A DNA stretch of 64,000 bases, from positions 2,678,454-2,742,453 of the forward strand of contig NZ_KN196470.1 in assembly GCF_000761445.1 (NCBI RefSeq). Reading direction: 5' to 3'. Numbering within the stretch: position 1 is the first letter of the stretch; the number at the start of each line of letters is the position of its first letter. The stretch comes from Oleiagrimonas soli. Lineage in GTDB: Bacteria; Pseudomonadota; Gammaproteobacteria; Xanthomonadales; Rhodanobacteraceae. A program made the position numbers and the translations under genes. The notes under the pieces are model-generated. The model saw only the letters and a program-made list of their open reading frames with translations. It had not been told where the DNA came from and searched no databases. Shown in pieces: positions 7,217 through 16,574 of this stretch.

Positions 7217-8992
7217 ATGACGCTCTACGCCGCTCCGCTCGACGACATGCGCTTTGCCTTCTACGACCTGCTCGGCGGCGACGCCGTGCTGGCGCGTCTT
7301 CCCGGCGGCGAGGCGCTGAGTCGGGAATTGATCGACGCCGTACTGAACGAAGCCGCACGCTTCAACGAGCAGGTGCTGGCTCCGCTGAACCAGAAGGGCG
7401 ATGCCGAAGGCTGCCACTTCGATCGCGACACCGCGTCCGTGCGCACGCCGCAGGGGTTTCGCGAGGCCTACGCACAATACGTGGACGGCGGCTGGGCCGG
7501 CCTGACCGCGCCCGAGACCTACGGCGGCCAGGGGCTGCCGCACAGCATTGGCGCGCTGGTCAAGGAAATGATCGATTCGGCCAATCTGGCCTGGGGCACC
7601 TACCCGCTGCTGTCGCAGGGCGCCACCGATGCGCTGCTGGCGCATGGCGAGGACTGGCAGCGCGAAGCGTTCCTGAAGCCCATCGTCGAAGGCCGCTGGA
7701 CCGGCACGATGTGTCTGACCGAGCCGCAGGCCGGCTCCGACCTGGGTCTGCTGAAGACGCGCGCGGAACCGGGCGAGAACGGCACCTACCGCATCACCGG
7801 CACCAAGATCTTCATCACCGCCGGCGAGCACGACTTCACCGAGAACATCGTGCATCTGGTGCTGGCGCGACTGCCCAACGCGCCGGCCGGCAGCCGCGGC
7901 ATCTCGATGTTCATCGTGCCCAAGTTCAAGGTCGACCGCGACGGTGCGATGGGCGAGCGCAACGCCGCTGCCTGCGGCGCCATCGAGCACAAGATGGGCC
8001 TGAAGGGTTCGGCCACCTGCGTGATGAACTTCGACGGCGCCGAGGGCTACCTGATCGGCCAGCCGCACAAGGGCCTGATGGCCATGTTCACCATGATGAA
8101 CGCCGCGCGCCTGGCGGTGGGCATCCAGGGCCTGTCGCTGATCGAGCGCGCCTACCAGAACAGCCTCGCCTACTGCCGCGAACGTCTGCAGATGCGCGCG
8201 CTTTCGGGCGCGGTGGCGCCGGACAAGGCCGCCGATCCGATCATCGTGCATCCCGATGTGCGCCGCATGCTGCTGACCCAGCGCGCCTTCGCCGAGGGCG
8301 GCCGCGCGCTGGCGCTGTACGCGGCGCTGCAGAGCGACATCGAGGAACGTAGCGAGGACGCCGACGAACGCGCCCGCGCCGGCGAGGTACTGGGTTTCCT
8401 GATTCCGATCTGCAAGGCGCTGCTGACCGAAGCGGCCGTCGAGTGCACCTACCACGCGCTGCAGACCTACGGCGGTCACGGCTACATCGCCGAGCACGGC
8501 ATCGAACAGTTCGCCCGCGATGCGCGCATCACCACGCTGTACGAAGGCACCACCGGCATCCAGGCCCTGGACCTGCTCGGACGCAAGGTCATGCAGTTGC
8601 AGGGCGCGGGCCTGAAACACGTGCTCGGCGACATCGCCGCGTTCTGCCAACAGCATGCGGGGGACGAAGCGCTAGGTACCTTCGTCGGCCCGCTTGCCGT
8701 GCACACCAAGACCTGGAGCGACCTGACCCAGGAACTCGGCAAACGCGCCCAGGACGATCCCGACGAGATCGGCGCGGCCGCGGTGGACTACCTGTTCTAC
8801 TCCGGCTACATCGTGCTGGCGTGGCTATGGGCGCGCACCGTGGCGACGCTCGACGCCTCGTCGCTGGATGCGGAAACGCGCAGCGAGAAACGCGACACCG
8901 CGCGCTTCTACTTCCAGCGCATCCTGCCGCGCACGCACACGCATCTGGCGGCGATGCAGTCCGGTCTCGCCGGTCTGCCCGTCGTGCGCTAG
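7217..8992 (+). CDS. Acyl-CoA dehydrogenase of the large (DmdC-like) type
   Basis: 591 residues, about 200 more than the classical dehydrogenases. The length comes from a short N-terminal extension (YAAPLDDMRFAFYDLL) and a C-terminal domain after the core, as in FadE5/DmdC-type enzymes. FAD and substrate-binding signatures are present: TMCLTEPQAGSDLG and ITGTKIFITAGEHDF. The catalytic glutamate is predicted in LYEGTTGIQA at Glu443. The enzyme should oxidise acyl-CoA to 2-enoyl-CoA, passing electrons to ETF. The substrate cannot be told from sequence: DmdC uses 3-methylmercaptopropionyl-CoA, while relatives are annotated for ordinary fatty acyl-CoAs. No other beta-oxidation genes are adjacent. 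Confidence 0.92.
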   Translation: MTLYAAPLDDMRFAFYDLLGGDAVLARLPGGEALSRELIDAVLNEAARFNEQVLAPLNQKGDAEGCHFDRDTASVRTPQGFREAYAQYVDGGWAGLTAPETYGGQGLPHSIGALVKEMIDSANLAWGTYPLLSQGATDALLAHGEDWQREAFLKPIVEGRWTGTMCLTEPQAGSDLGLLKTRAEPGENGTYRITGTKIFITAGEHDFTENIVHLVLARLPNAPAGSRGISMFIVPKFKVDRDGAMGERNAAACGAIEHKMGLKGSATCVMNFDGAEGYLIGQPHKGLMAMFTMMNAARLAVGIQGLSLIERAYQNSLAYCRERLQMRALSGAVAPDKAADPIIVHPDVRRMLLTQRAFAEGGRALALYAALQSDIEERSEDADERARAGEVLGFLIPICKALLTEAAVECTYHALQTYGGHGYIAEHGIEQFARDARITTLYEGTTGIQALDLLGRKVMQLQGAGLKHVLGDIAAFCQQHAGDEALGTFVGPLAVHTKTWSDLTQELGKRAQDDPDEIGAAAVDYLFYSGYIVLAWLWARTVATLDASSLDAETRSEKRDTARFYFQRILPRTHTHLAAMQSGLAGLPVVR

Positions 8993-9104
8993 CTCACGCG
9001 CGCCGACTGGCGACACGAGAGCGGTACCGAACGCACTTTCCGGCGTCGCCGCGAAGGTGTAGAACTGCACACCCGCGCCTCGAGCGCCGTACCCGCGAGC
9101 TGTC

Positions 9105-9584
9105 ATGAGCGATTCGCCCTTCCTGATCCGTCTGGCCCGACCCGACGACGATGACTTCATCATCGGCCTGGTCCCGCGCTTTGTGGATTTCACGCTGCCC
9201 GCATGGCGACGGCGCAACGAGTGCATCGAAGGCATCCGCAAGGATCTCTCCGAACACCTGGAAGACTCGCCCGCCAACAGCTTCATGTTCGTGGCCGAGG
9301 ACCGCGAAAGCGGTCGGCGGCTGGGTTTCGTGCATCTGCAGAAGACGCAGGACTTCTTCAACGGCCGCACCAACTGCCACATTTCCGATCTGGCCGTGTC
9401 GCCAAAACAGGAAGGCCGCGGCATCGGCCGGGCACTGCTCGACCACAGCCGCGAGTGGGCGCACGAACATCACTGCCACATGATCACGCTGGCCGTATTC
9501 CCGGGCAACGAACGCGCACGCAAGATGTACGAGGCCGCCGGCTTCGACGTCGATCTGGTGCGCATGGCCATGCCGCTGTCCTGA
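9105..9584 (+). CDS. GNAT-family N-acetyltransferase
   Basis: 159 residues with a full GNAT fold: IRLARPDDDDFI at the N-terminus, the beta4 strand CHISDLAVSP, and the acetyl-CoA pyrophosphate loop QEGRGIGRAL, followed by an AGFDVDLVRMAM tail. It should transfer an acetyl group from acetyl-CoA to an amine; the acceptor is unknown. It follows the acyl-CoA dehydrogenase by 112 nt on the same strand and ends at a strong hairpin. Confidence 0.85.
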   Translation: MSDSPFLIRLARPDDDDFIIGLVPRFVDFTLPAWRRRNECIEGIRKDLSEHLEDSPANSFMFVAEDRESGRRLGFVHLQKTQDFFNGRTNCHISDLAVSPKQEGRGIGRALLDHSREWAHEHHCHMITLAVFPGNERARKMYEAAGFDVDLVRMAMPLS

Positions 9585-9606
9585 GATTCGCGCCCGCAGA
9601 AAGCAG

Positions 9607-9634
9607 AACGCCCGTCCATCGCTGGACGGGCGTT
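9607..9634. terminator. Shared hairpin between convergent GNAT and SapC genes
   Basis: A perfect 12-bp stem (AACGCCCGTCCA and its complement) with a TCGC loop lies 23 nt after the GNAT stop and about 50 nt after the end of the opposing sapC-like gene. It can act on both strands. The T-tracts are short. Confidence 0.65.
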
Positions 9635-9686
9635 GCTCGAGCGCGGTGCCGACACCGGCAACCGGTCGGGTTCGGCGTGGAACGCG

Positions 9687-10487
9687 TTACGCGTTCTCGA
9701 CCGTCTCCTCGCGCATGCGCTCGACGAAGCGCTGACGCTCCTCCGGCGTGAAGCGCGCATGCAGACGCTGGATGATGCCGTCGAGGTTCGACAGCGAGAA
9801 CAGGTGCGCGTGGATCCAGCCCAGCGAACCGTCCTGAAGCAGACCGTGGATGGTCTCGGCGTCGAGCTTGTGCAGCTTCTCTTCGTCGATCACGAACAGG
9901 CCGTTCAGCACCGTGTTCTTGTCCGGCATCTTGATTTCGATGTTGCGGGCAACCAGCAGGTCCAGCTCGCGCACGCGCTTCATGAACGCCTTGGTGCGAT
10001 TGATGTGCTGCTGGAACTCGCCGAGGAAACCGACCGCCTGCTTGAGGGTGTCGGTGTCGCTGCCGTCCTCGTTGAACAGACGCTCGCCTTCCTCGTTGTT
10101 GAAGCCCTCGTAGGACTCATCGAGGAACACCGCGAAATCGTCGCCCTCGCCGTCCTCGGATTTCTCGGCCAGCACGAACGGGTAACGACGCACGAACGCG
10201 GGGATGTAGGTGCTGCGATCCCACAAGCCGTCCTCGTTGACCATCAGATTCTCGTGCTGGCGCACGCCCAGCAGCGCGATCGGATTGGCGTCCTCGACAC
10301 TGTTGCCGCCGAACAGGATCGGATAGTGATGGGCCGCCGACGGAAACTCGATGCTGGCCAGCGGCACCGAATGGGTCTTGGCCGTGAAAGACATGTCGGC
10401 CATCGGCTTGATACGCAGATCCTTGTGGGATTCGCGGTTGAGCGGCACCGGACGCTCGTAGAAAAGAACTTCGCTCACGTTGATCAT
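9687..10487 (-). CDS. SapC-family protein
   Basis: 266 residues matching the stand-alone SapC family: an N-terminal VLFYERPVPLNRESHKDLRI, a central ASIEFPSAAHHYPILF, and a Glu-rich middle. No signal peptide or membrane segment is seen, so it is probably cytosolic. It is unrelated to the permease SapC of the sapABCDF peptide transporter despite the shared name, and its function is unknown. The ATG at 10487 directly abuts the GCGAGGA box, whereas a GTG three codons downstream (10478) would have a normal 9-nt spacing. The true start may therefore be 10478, giving a protein three residues shorter. Confidence 0.85.
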   Translation of the reverse strand: MINVSEVLFYERPVPLNRESHKDLRIKPMADMSFTAKTHSVPLASIEFPSAAHHYPILFGGNSVEDANPIALLGVRQHENLMVNEDGLWDRSTYIPAFVRRYPFVLAEKSEDGEGDDFAVFLDESYEGFNNEEGERLFNEDGSDTDTLKQAVGFLGEFQQHINRTKAFMKRVRELDLLVARNIEIKMPDKNTVLNGLFVIDEEKLHKLDAETIHGLLQDGSLGWIHAHLFSLSNLDGIIQRLHARFTPEERQRFVERMREETVENA

Positions 10488-10784
10488 TCCTCGCTACCGC
10501 CGCGCCGGACCGCCCCTCCGGGGTCCTCGGGAACGCAACGACGGTTTTTGGTCAATCCCTGATCATACCAGCGCACCGCCCGGGCAGTAAGACCATCGCC
10601 ACATTCGGGTAGTAGGCTGAAATCCGCCCGGCACCTGCGCAAAAGGTTAAAAAACGGGTTTTTTCCGCTATGCTCGGGAAAAAGCAGGAATCGGGGCCGC
10701 GCGAAAGGCACGCCCCCCGGCAGGAACGCTTATCTCGCCCCACCACGAGGGATCGATACGCAGATGCTGACGGAAGATTCGAAC

Positions 10785-11357
10785 ATGCACGACCTGCACT
10801 CCACGCGGGTGCTGGCGCTGGATGCCGGCGGTCGGATTCTCGACTGGATCAGCTGGCAGGACGCCGTTTGTCTCTACGTTCGCGACGCCGTGGCCTGGAC
10901 CCTCGGCGATCCCTGCCTCACCGTGCACGGCGGCACCAATCGCCTGACCGGCGCGCAGACCACGCTGCAGCTGCATCCGATCGTCGCCAGCACCGGCCAC
11001 TGCCGGGCCAGCGGCATCGCGCCTTCGCCGGCCCTGACCAACAACGCCCTGTTCGCCCGTGACAAGTACCTGTGCCTGTATTGCGGCGAACGCTTCGCGC
11101 GCAGCGCGCTGACCCGCGACCATGTCATGCCGGTCTCGCGCGGCGGCCGCGACATCTGGGAGAACGTGGTCAGCGCCTGCACCCACTGCAACCTGCGCAA
11201 GGGCAACCGCACCCCGCAGCAGGCGCACATGCCGCTGCTGGCCGTGCCGTACCGGCCCAGCTGGGTCGAGCACCTGATCCTGTCCAATCGCAACATCCTG
11301 GCCGATCAGATGCAGTTCCTGGTCAGCCACCTGCCGCGCAAGCGCCGGGCCTGCTGA
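10785..11357 (+). CDS. HNH endonuclease-family protein
   Basis: 190 residues. The C-terminal half contains a zinc-stabilised HNH nuclease domain: CLYCG, then LTRDHVMPVSRGG (catalytic DH), then WENVVSACTHCNLRKGNR, with two Cys pairs. The N-terminal half (VLALDAGGRILDWISWQDAV) is the conserved domain found before HNH in this family. The domain cleaves DNA in many contexts; this widespread chromosomal type has no assigned role and no neighbouring toxin, phage or restriction gene. The ATG at 10785 is chosen for the GGAAG box 8 nt upstream; an in-frame ATG at 10764 lacks one. The 297-nt AT-richer stretch before it separates it from sapC and probably holds divergent promoters. Confidence 0.85.
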   Translation: MHDLHSTRVLALDAGGRILDWISWQDAVCLYVRDAVAWTLGDPCLTVHGGTNRLTGAQTTLQLHPIVASTGHCRASGIAPSPALTNNALFARDKYLCLYCGERFARSALTRDHVMPVSRGGRDIWENVVSACTHCNLRKGNRTPQQAHMPLLAVPYRPSWVEHLILSNRNILADQMQFLVSHLPRKRRAC

Positions 11358-11490
11358 TCGGCGCGCAGCCGCGCCCGGAAACGCCCTCGCCACGCCCCGA
11401 AAATGCCCGCCGCACGATTCAGGATGTCCCTGAACGCGGCGTTTGCGCGCGGCACGGGACAGACGGCACCGTTGGTGCGAAAATACGACG

Positions 11491-13377
11491 ATGATCGACG
11501 CTGCTCGCTACCCCCTTCTGGCCCGCATCGAGAGCCCGGCCGACCTGCGCCAACTCTCGGAAGCGCAACTGCAGGACGTCGCCGACGAACTGCGCGCCTA
11601 CCTGATCGAATCGGTCGCCAGCTCCGGCGGCCACTTCGGTGCCGGCCTGGGCGTGGTCGAGCTGACCGTCGCCCTGCACTGGCTGTTCGACACGCCGCAC
11701 GATCGCCTGGTCTGGGACGTCGGCCACCAGTGCTACCCGCACAAGATTCTGACCGGCCGCCGCGACCGCATCACCACGATCAAGAAGAAGGACGGTCTGG
11801 CGCCGTTCCCGCGCCGCGAGGAAAGCGAGTACGACACCTTCGGCGTCGGCCACTCCTCGACCTCGATTTCGGCCGCGCTGGGCATGGCCATCGCCAACCA
11901 GCGCCGCGGCGACATGCGCAAGATCGTCGCCGTGATCGGCGACGGCGCGATGACCGCCGGCATGGCCTTCGAGGCCATGAACCACGGCGGCGATGTCGAA
12001 CCCGAGATGCTGGTCGTGCTCAACGACAACGGCATGTCGATCAGCGAGAACGTCGGTGCGCTGACCAAGATGCTGGCGCGCCTGCTCGCCAACCGCACCC
12101 TCAACAGCTGGCGCGAACGCGCCAAGCGCGCGATTCCGCGACAATCGTTCATGGGCCGCTTCTTCAAGCGCTGGGAGGAACACGCCAAAGGCATGTTCAT
12201 GCCCTCGACGCTGTTCGAGGAACTGGGCTTCCACTACACCGGCCCGATCGACGGTCACGACATGGATGCGCTGGTCGCGGCCATGAAGACGGTCAAGGAT
12301 CTGCCCGGCCCACAGCTGCTGCACGTCATCACCACCAAGGGCAAGGGCTACGCGCCGGCCGAGAACGCGCAGATCGACTACCACGCCGTCGGCCCATTCG
12401 ACCCGCAGGCCGGCGTGGTCAAGAAGGCCGCCGGCAAGATCACCTACACCCAGGTCTTCGGCGACTGGCTGTGCGACATGGCCGCCGCCGACGAGCGCCT
12501 GTATGGCATCACCCCGGCCATGCGCGAAGGTTCCGGCCTGGTGCGCTTCTCGCGCGAATATCCGCAGCGCTACTTCGACGTCGCCATCGCCGAACAGCAT
12601 GCGGTAACGCTGGCCGCCGGCATGGCTTGCGAGGACGCCAAGCCGGTGGTGGCGATCTACTCCACCTTCCTGCAGCGCGCCTATGACCAGGCCATCCACG
12701 ACGTGGCGCTGCAGAACCTCGACGTGCTGTTCGCGGTCGACCGCGGCGGCGTGGTCGGCCCCGACGGCGACACGCACTCGGGCAGCTTCGACCTCAGCTA
12801 CCTGCGCTGCCTGCCGAACATGGTGGTGATGGCGCCGGCCGACGAGAACGAATGCCGCGCCATGCTCAGCACCGGCTTCAAGCACCAAGGTCCCGCCGCG
12901 GTGCGCTATCCGCGCGGCAACGGCCCCGGCGTGGTGATCCACGCGGATCTCGAAACCCTGCCCATCGGCAAGGCCGAGCTGCGCCGGCGCGGTCACGGTC
13001 TGGCCCTGCTCTCGTTCGGCGCGATGCTGGCCCCGGCCGCCGAACTGGCCGCCGAACTGGACGCGACGCTGGTCAACATGCGTTTCGTGAAGCCGCTCGA
13101 CGAAGCGATGATTCTGGAACTGGCGAAGACCCACGAGGCCATCGTCACGTTCGAGGACAATGCCGTCGCCGGCGGCGCCGGTTCCGGCGTGGCCGAATGC
13201 CTGGCCGCGCATGGCATCGTTCTGCCGATCCTGCACCTCGGACTGCCCGACAAGTTCCTCGAACACGGCAGCCGCGAGGAAGTGCTGAGCATGGCCGGAC
13301 TCGACCTCCCGTCGATGCGCCGCGCCATCCTGGCGCGCTTCCCCCAGCTGGCGCAACGCACCACGGCCAACGGCTGA
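11491..13377 (+). CDS. dxs: 1-deoxy-D-xylulose-5-phosphate synthase
   Basis: 628 residues, the normal length. A thiamine diphosphate-dependent transketolase-like enzyme that condenses pyruvate with glyceraldehyde 3-phosphate, the first step of the MEP isoprenoid pathway and the supply for thiamine and pyridoxal. The ThDP/Mg motif starts at [15 protein letters not shown] and continues to the NDN of [11 protein letters not shown]. The catalytic histidine region [13 protein letters not shown], the [15 protein letters not shown] loop and the C-terminal transketolase domain are all present. The ATG at 11491 begins the conserved N-terminus ([14 protein letters not shown]), although no good Shine-Dalgarno box is visible. 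It ends at a bidirectional terminator. Confidence 0.97.
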   Translation: MIDAARYPLLARIESPADLRQLSEAQLQDVADELRAYLIESVASSGGHFGAGLGVVELTVALHWLFDTPHDRLVWDVGHQCYPHKILTGRRDRITTIKKKDGLAPFPRREESEYDTFGVGHSSTSISAALGMAIANQRRGDMRKIVAVIGDGAMTAGMAFEAMNHGGDVEPEMLVVLNDNGMSISENVGALTKMLARLLANRTLNSWRERAKRAIPRQSFMGRFFKRWEEHAKGMFMPSTLFEELGFHYTGPIDGHDMDALVAAMKTVKDLPGPQLLHVITTKGKGYAPAENAQIDYHAVGPFDPQAGVVKKAAGKITYTQVFGDWLCDMAAADERLYGITPAMREGSGLVRFSREYPQRYFDVAIAEQHAVTLAAGMACEDAKPVVAIYSTFLQRAYDQAIHDVALQNLDVLFAVDRGGVVGPDGDTHSGSFDLSYLRCLPNMVVMAPADENECRAMLSTGFKHQGPAAVRYPRGNGPGVVIHADLETLPIGKAELRRRGHGLALLSFGAMLAPAAELAAELDATLVNMRFVKPLDEAMILELAKTHEAIVTFEDNAVAGGAGSGVAECLAAHGIVLPILHLGLPDKFLEHGSREEVLSMAGLDLPSMRRAILARFPQLAQRTTANG

Positions 13378-13399
13378 AGCATGCCATCGCGGCCCAGGA

Positions 13400-13427
13400 A
13401 AAAGGCCCGCGCGATGGCGGGCCTTTT
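13400..13427. terminator. Bidirectional rho-independent terminator after dxs
   Basis: An 11-bp stem AAAAGGCCCGC (13400-13410) pairs with 13417-13427 around a 6-nt loop. The stem ends in T4 on the plus strand and in a T-run on the minus strand. It serves dxs and whatever ended at 13449 on the other strand. Confidence 0.8.
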
Positions 13428-13448
13428 CCGTTTCCCACGTGCGGCCGC

Positions 13449-13628
13449 TTACCAGCTGTAGCGCGCCTGCAGCATGCCGCTGTTGCCGTGGTAATGGTGG
13501 CCCGCCGCGCCGTGCCACGATAGCGTCGCCTCCCGGCGCGCCGCATGGCCACCCCCAACGTACAGATGAACTCGTTGCCGCACCGACCCGCCGGCAGGAG
13601 CGGACGCGAACGGCTTCGGGCCCGCTCG
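13449..13628 (-). pseudogene. Possible C-terminal remnant of an outer-membrane beta-barrel gene
   Basis: Between the sulfotransferase stop and the dxs terminator, one minus-strand frame is open for 59 codons and ends with LQARYSW and a TAA stop. It has no start codon except an internal Met ten residues from the end. The tail has the alternating hydrophobic pattern and final aromatic residue (W, with Y at -3 and L at -7) typical of barrel C-termini recognised by BamA. Preceding text includes VHLYVGGGHAARREATLSW. It retains a terminator directly downstream. The likely reading is the 3' end of a lost gene; a chance open frame in GC-rich DNA is the alternative. Confidence 0.35.
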
Positions 13629-14438
13629 TTACACGATCGGAACCCCGTGGATGTTCAATTCCGGATTGCGCCAGAAGGCGTCGTTCTCGAAGCGATTGAA
13701 CACATCCGGCGGCAGCACCGTCCGGCGCTCGACCGCGCCGACCTTCGGACGCACCGTGTGCAGCCCCGGCGTACCCGCCTTGATGTCGAAAGCTTCGGCA
13801 TCGAATTCGATGTGCTCGAAATCGTGCTGGAAAGCCGCTTCGCCGATGAAGTCGTAGATCGCCGCCATCGCCTTGCCCGGATCGCTCACCAGCGTCTCGT
13901 ACTGCACCAGCATCAGTTGGCTGGCGTGCGCACCGAAGAAGGCTTCCTTCAGCGCGTTGTAGGCGTAACCGACCATGCCGTCGCCCTTGGCCACGCCATC
14001 GGCACGCGTGTATACCGTGCCGCCGACCGTGTAGTTGAAGATCGACGACGGCTGGAAGGTGTTCTTCTGGACCAGACGCTCGATGCTGTCGATGACCCAC
14101 GGCATGTGCCGTACGCAGGCGATCACCTTCGATTGCGGAAACAGTTCTGCGATCACGTTCATGCGCGCGCACCAGGCTCGGCTGGTGTCGAAGATCACGG
14201 CCTCGTCACGGTCGGCGTAGAAATTCTCGACCACGCCCTTGAGTACGCGACGGCGCTGTTCGTCGTCGATGAACACGGAGAATTCGTTGCGCCCGCTCAT
14301 TTCTCCGAGCATCGTGCCCAGCAGCCCCGCAACCGGACCGCTCATACCGGCCGTGAATCGCGGGTTCTGCCGCAACAAGGCCGAGAGCAGCGTCGAGCCG
14401 GAACGCGGCAGACCGGATATGAAGTGAATGCGATGCAT
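13629..14438 (-). CDS. Sulfotransferase-family protein
   Basis: 269 residues. The N-terminus FISGLPRSGSTLLSALL is the 5'-phosphosulfate loop that binds PAPS. The second PAPS element, with conserved Arg and Ser, is in VIACVRHMPWVIDSIERL. The middle and C-terminal parts (YNALKEAFF, LVQYETLVSDPGKAM) fit the P-loop sulfotransferase fold. It should transfer sulfate from PAPS to a hydroxyl or amine; the acceptor is unknown and no PAPS-synthesis genes are nearby. The ATG at 14438 has GGAAAGGA upstream; a TTG eight codons earlier is less likely. It lies downstream of prmC with a 134-nt gap. Confidence 0.87.
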   Translation of the reverse strand: MHRIHFISGLPRSGSTLLSALLRQNPRFTAGMSGPVAGLLGTMLGEMSGRNEFSVFIDDEQRRRVLKGVVENFYADRDEAVIFDTSRAWCARMNVIAELFPQSKVIACVRHMPWVIDSIERLVQKNTFQPSSIFNYTVGGTVYTRADGVAKGDGMVGYAYNALKEAFFGAHASQLMLVQYETLVSDPGKAMAAIYDFIGEAAFQHDFEHIEFDAEAFDIKAGTPGLHTVRPKVGAVERRTVLPPDVFNRFENDAFWRNPELNIHGVPIV

Positions 14439-14572
14439 GATGGTCCTTTCCGGATTCGGCAATGATGAAGTTCATCAGTTCGCGCTCGTCACTCGCCACA
14501 GGGAACCCTTCCGCTCACGCAGACACGCACCTGCTCCCGCTGCGACCGAGTATAGGAAGATCACGGCTCGGG

Positions 14573-15430
14573 TCATAATGTCCCTGAGATCGACGCCGCC
14601 GTTCGCCGCGCACCGCTGACCCGCTCGCGCGCTTCCAGGTCGCGTGCGGTGAACGCGTCCGCGAATCCGGCGTCGACGAGCAGACGCCGAGCGGCCTCGC
14701 CCTGATTCCAGCCGTGCTCGAACAGCAGCCACCCGCCATCGCGAAGATGCCGCGCCGCACCGGCGATCAGGGTACGGATGGCGTCGAGGCCATCGGCACC
14801 AGACACCAGGGCATCGAGCGGCTCGAAGCGCAGATCGCCCTGCCGGACATGGATGTCGTCGCGTTCGATGTAGGGCGGATTGGAGACGATCAGATCGAAC
14901 GTGCGACCGGCCAGCGGCTGGTACCAGTCGCCGTGCAGGAACTCGACCTGCGGGAGATCGTGCGCCACGGCGTTGCGCCGCGCGACCTGCAGCGCCTGCA
15001 TGGAAAGATCGACGGCTGTCACGCGGGCCTGCGGTCGTTCGGATGCCAGGGCCAGAGCGATCGCGCCGCTGCCGGTGCCGAGATCGGCCACCTGTACGGG
15101 TACCCCCTCGGGCATGCGCTGCAGCGCCAGTTCGACCAGTCGTTCGGTTTCCGGACGCGGAATCAAGGTCGCCGGAGTGACCTCCAGATCGAGATTCCAG
15201 AATCCGCGCCGTCCGAGCATGTAGGCCACGGGCTCGCCCTGGGCGCGCCGCTGCAGCAGCGCCTCGAAGGCCTGCGCCGTGGACACGTCCACAGGATCGG
15301 TCGCATGCGCGAACAGCCAGGCGCGGTCGACGCCGAGGGCATGCATCAGCAGCAACTCGGCCTCGCCGCGCTCGACCCCGCAAGCGGCGGCGCCAACCAG
15401 AAGTTCGCGTACCGGCGTCGTTGAGACCAT
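14573..15430 (-). CDS. prmC: Release factor glutamine N5-methyltransferase PrmC
   Basis: 285 residues. It methylates the glutamine of the GGQ motif in RF1 and RF2, which is needed for efficient termination. The N-terminal helical domain ([37 protein letters not shown]) precedes a class I SAM methyltransferase domain with [15 protein letters not shown]. The active-site NPPY is at 184-187. In many gammaproteobacteria prmC follows prfA; here it does not. The ATG at 15430 is the start nearest the family's N-terminus, without a strong ribosome-binding site. It diverges from the esterase gene. Confidence 0.93.
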   Translation of the reverse strand: MVSTTPVRELLVGAAACGVERGEAELLLMHALGVDRAWLFAHATDPVDVSTAQAFEALLQRRAQGEPVAYMLGRRGFWNLDLEVTPATLIPRPETERLVELALQRMPEGVPVQVADLGTGSGAIALALASERPQARVTAVDLSMQALQVARRNAVAHDLPQVEFLHGDWYQPLAGRTFDLIVSNPPYIERDDIHVRQGDLRFEPLDALVSGADGLDAIRTLIAGAARHLRDGGWLLFEHGWNQGEAARRLLVDAGFADAFTARDLEARERVSGARRTAASISGTL

Positions 15431-15538
15431 GCATGCACCCTGCTCGAAGATGAACCCGATCCGCTCCGTTGCATCTATGCCTGGACCGCGACCGTAGATC
15501 GAAGAGTGTACCGATCTCGACCCAAGGAACGTGCAACG

Positions 15539-16474
15539 ATGCCTTCTCCCCGCCTGCGAACGCTGACGCGTCTGCTGCTCGCCGGACTCCTGCCGCTGTG
15601 CCTGAGCGCCTGCGAGGCCACCTTTTTCTCCGCCTTGAACGGCGTCACGCCGCGCCGCGACGTGCGCGTGCATCGCTGCATCGTGTTCGACCGCGCGCAC
15701 CGCCTCGCGCTCGACGTCTACCGTCCCGTTGACGCAACACATGCCCCCGTGGTGGTGTTCTTCTATGGCGGCGCATGGCAGGACGGCAAACGGCAGTGGT
15801 ACCGCTGGGCCGGCAAGAGGCTGGCGCGCCAGGGACTGGTCGTCGTGGTGCCCGATTACCGCAAGTTCCCGCAGGTGAAGCTGGACGGCTTCATGCACGA
15901 TGCGGCGCGGGCCGTGGCCTGGACGCATGCGCACGCCGCCGACTACGGCGGCGATCCGGACGATCTTTTCCTGATGGGGCATTCCGCGGGCGCGCACATC
16001 GGCGCGCTGCTGGCCACCGACGAAACCTGGCTGCACCGCGTCGGCATGCGACCGCGGCAGTTGCGCGGCTTCATCGGCCTGGCCGGTCCGTACGATTTCC
16101 TGCCGCTGCGCGAGCAGGTCTACATCGACCTCTTCGGCGCCACGCATGCCCAGCAGATGCGCTCGCAACCGGTGGCCTTCGTGGACGGCAACGAACCGCC
16201 GATGCTGCTGCTGCAGGGTGGCGACGACGGGGTGGTGGCGCCGGACAACGCGCTGTCGCTGGCCGCGGCGTTGCGCGAACACGGCGAGCAGGTGCAGGCG
16301 CATGTGTACAGCGGCGTCAGCCATGCCGGTCTGCTGCTGTCGCTGTCCCATCCGTTCCGCTCCAAGGCGCCGACCCTGCACGATGCGCTGCGCTTCATCG
16401 ACGCGCACAGTCTGGACGCGCGCGCAGTCATGGCGACCGCATCCACGAGCGAAACTTCGACAGCGTCGCCGTAG
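15539..16474 (+). CDS. Alpha/beta-hydrolase lipoprotein (esterase/carboxylesterase-like)
   Basis: 311 residues. The signal peptide ends in the lipobox LSAC, so it should be lipid-anchored. The hydrolase core has the oxyanion-hole segment [15 protein letters not shown], the nucleophile elbow GHSAG ([16 protein letters not shown]), an acid in [11 protein letters not shown] and the histidine in YSGVSHAGL. This order matches the hormone-sensitive-lipase/BD-FAE esterase group, usually with HGGG, here YGGA. The substrate is unknown. The ATG at 15539 follows CAAGGAA by about 10 nt. The C-terminal 25 residues are Thr/Ser/Ala-rich. Confidence 0.85.
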   Translation: MPSPRLRTLTRLLLAGLLPLCLSACEATFFSALNGVTPRRDVRVHRCIVFDRAHRLALDVYRPVDATHAPVVVFFYGGAWQDGKRQWYRWAGKRLARQGLVVVVPDYRKFPQVKLDGFMHDAARAVAWTHAHAADYGGDPDDLFLMGHSAGAHIGALLATDETWLHRVGMRPRQLRGFIGLAGPYDFLPLREQVYIDLFGATHAQQMRSQPVAFVDGNEPPMLLLQGGDDGVVAPDNALSLAAALREHGEQVQAHVYSGVSHAGLLLSLSHPFRSKAPTLHDALRFIDAHSLDARAVMATASTSETSTASP

Positions 16475-16574
16475 CGGCGTCAGTGCATCGCCATGTGCCG
16501 CAGGAACGGAGCCTGCACACATACGACAACGAGCGGCCGAAGCCGCCCGCTGCCTGTCCACGAACGCGGAGCGA

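Noticed and set aside
9687-10487. SapC as the permease of an antimicrobial-peptide ABC transporter
   Set aside because: The protein has no membrane helices and no sapABDF partners; it belongs to the unrelated soluble SapC family.
10649-10664. AAAAAACGGGTTTTTT palindrome upstream of the HNH gene
   Set aside because: Considered as a terminator, but it lies between divergent genes with no upstream transcript to end; more likely promoter-region A/T tracts.
11419-14172. 917-codon open frame antisense to dxs and running into the sulfotransferase gene
   Set aside because: Compositionally biased shadow frame; both overlapped genes are firmly identified.
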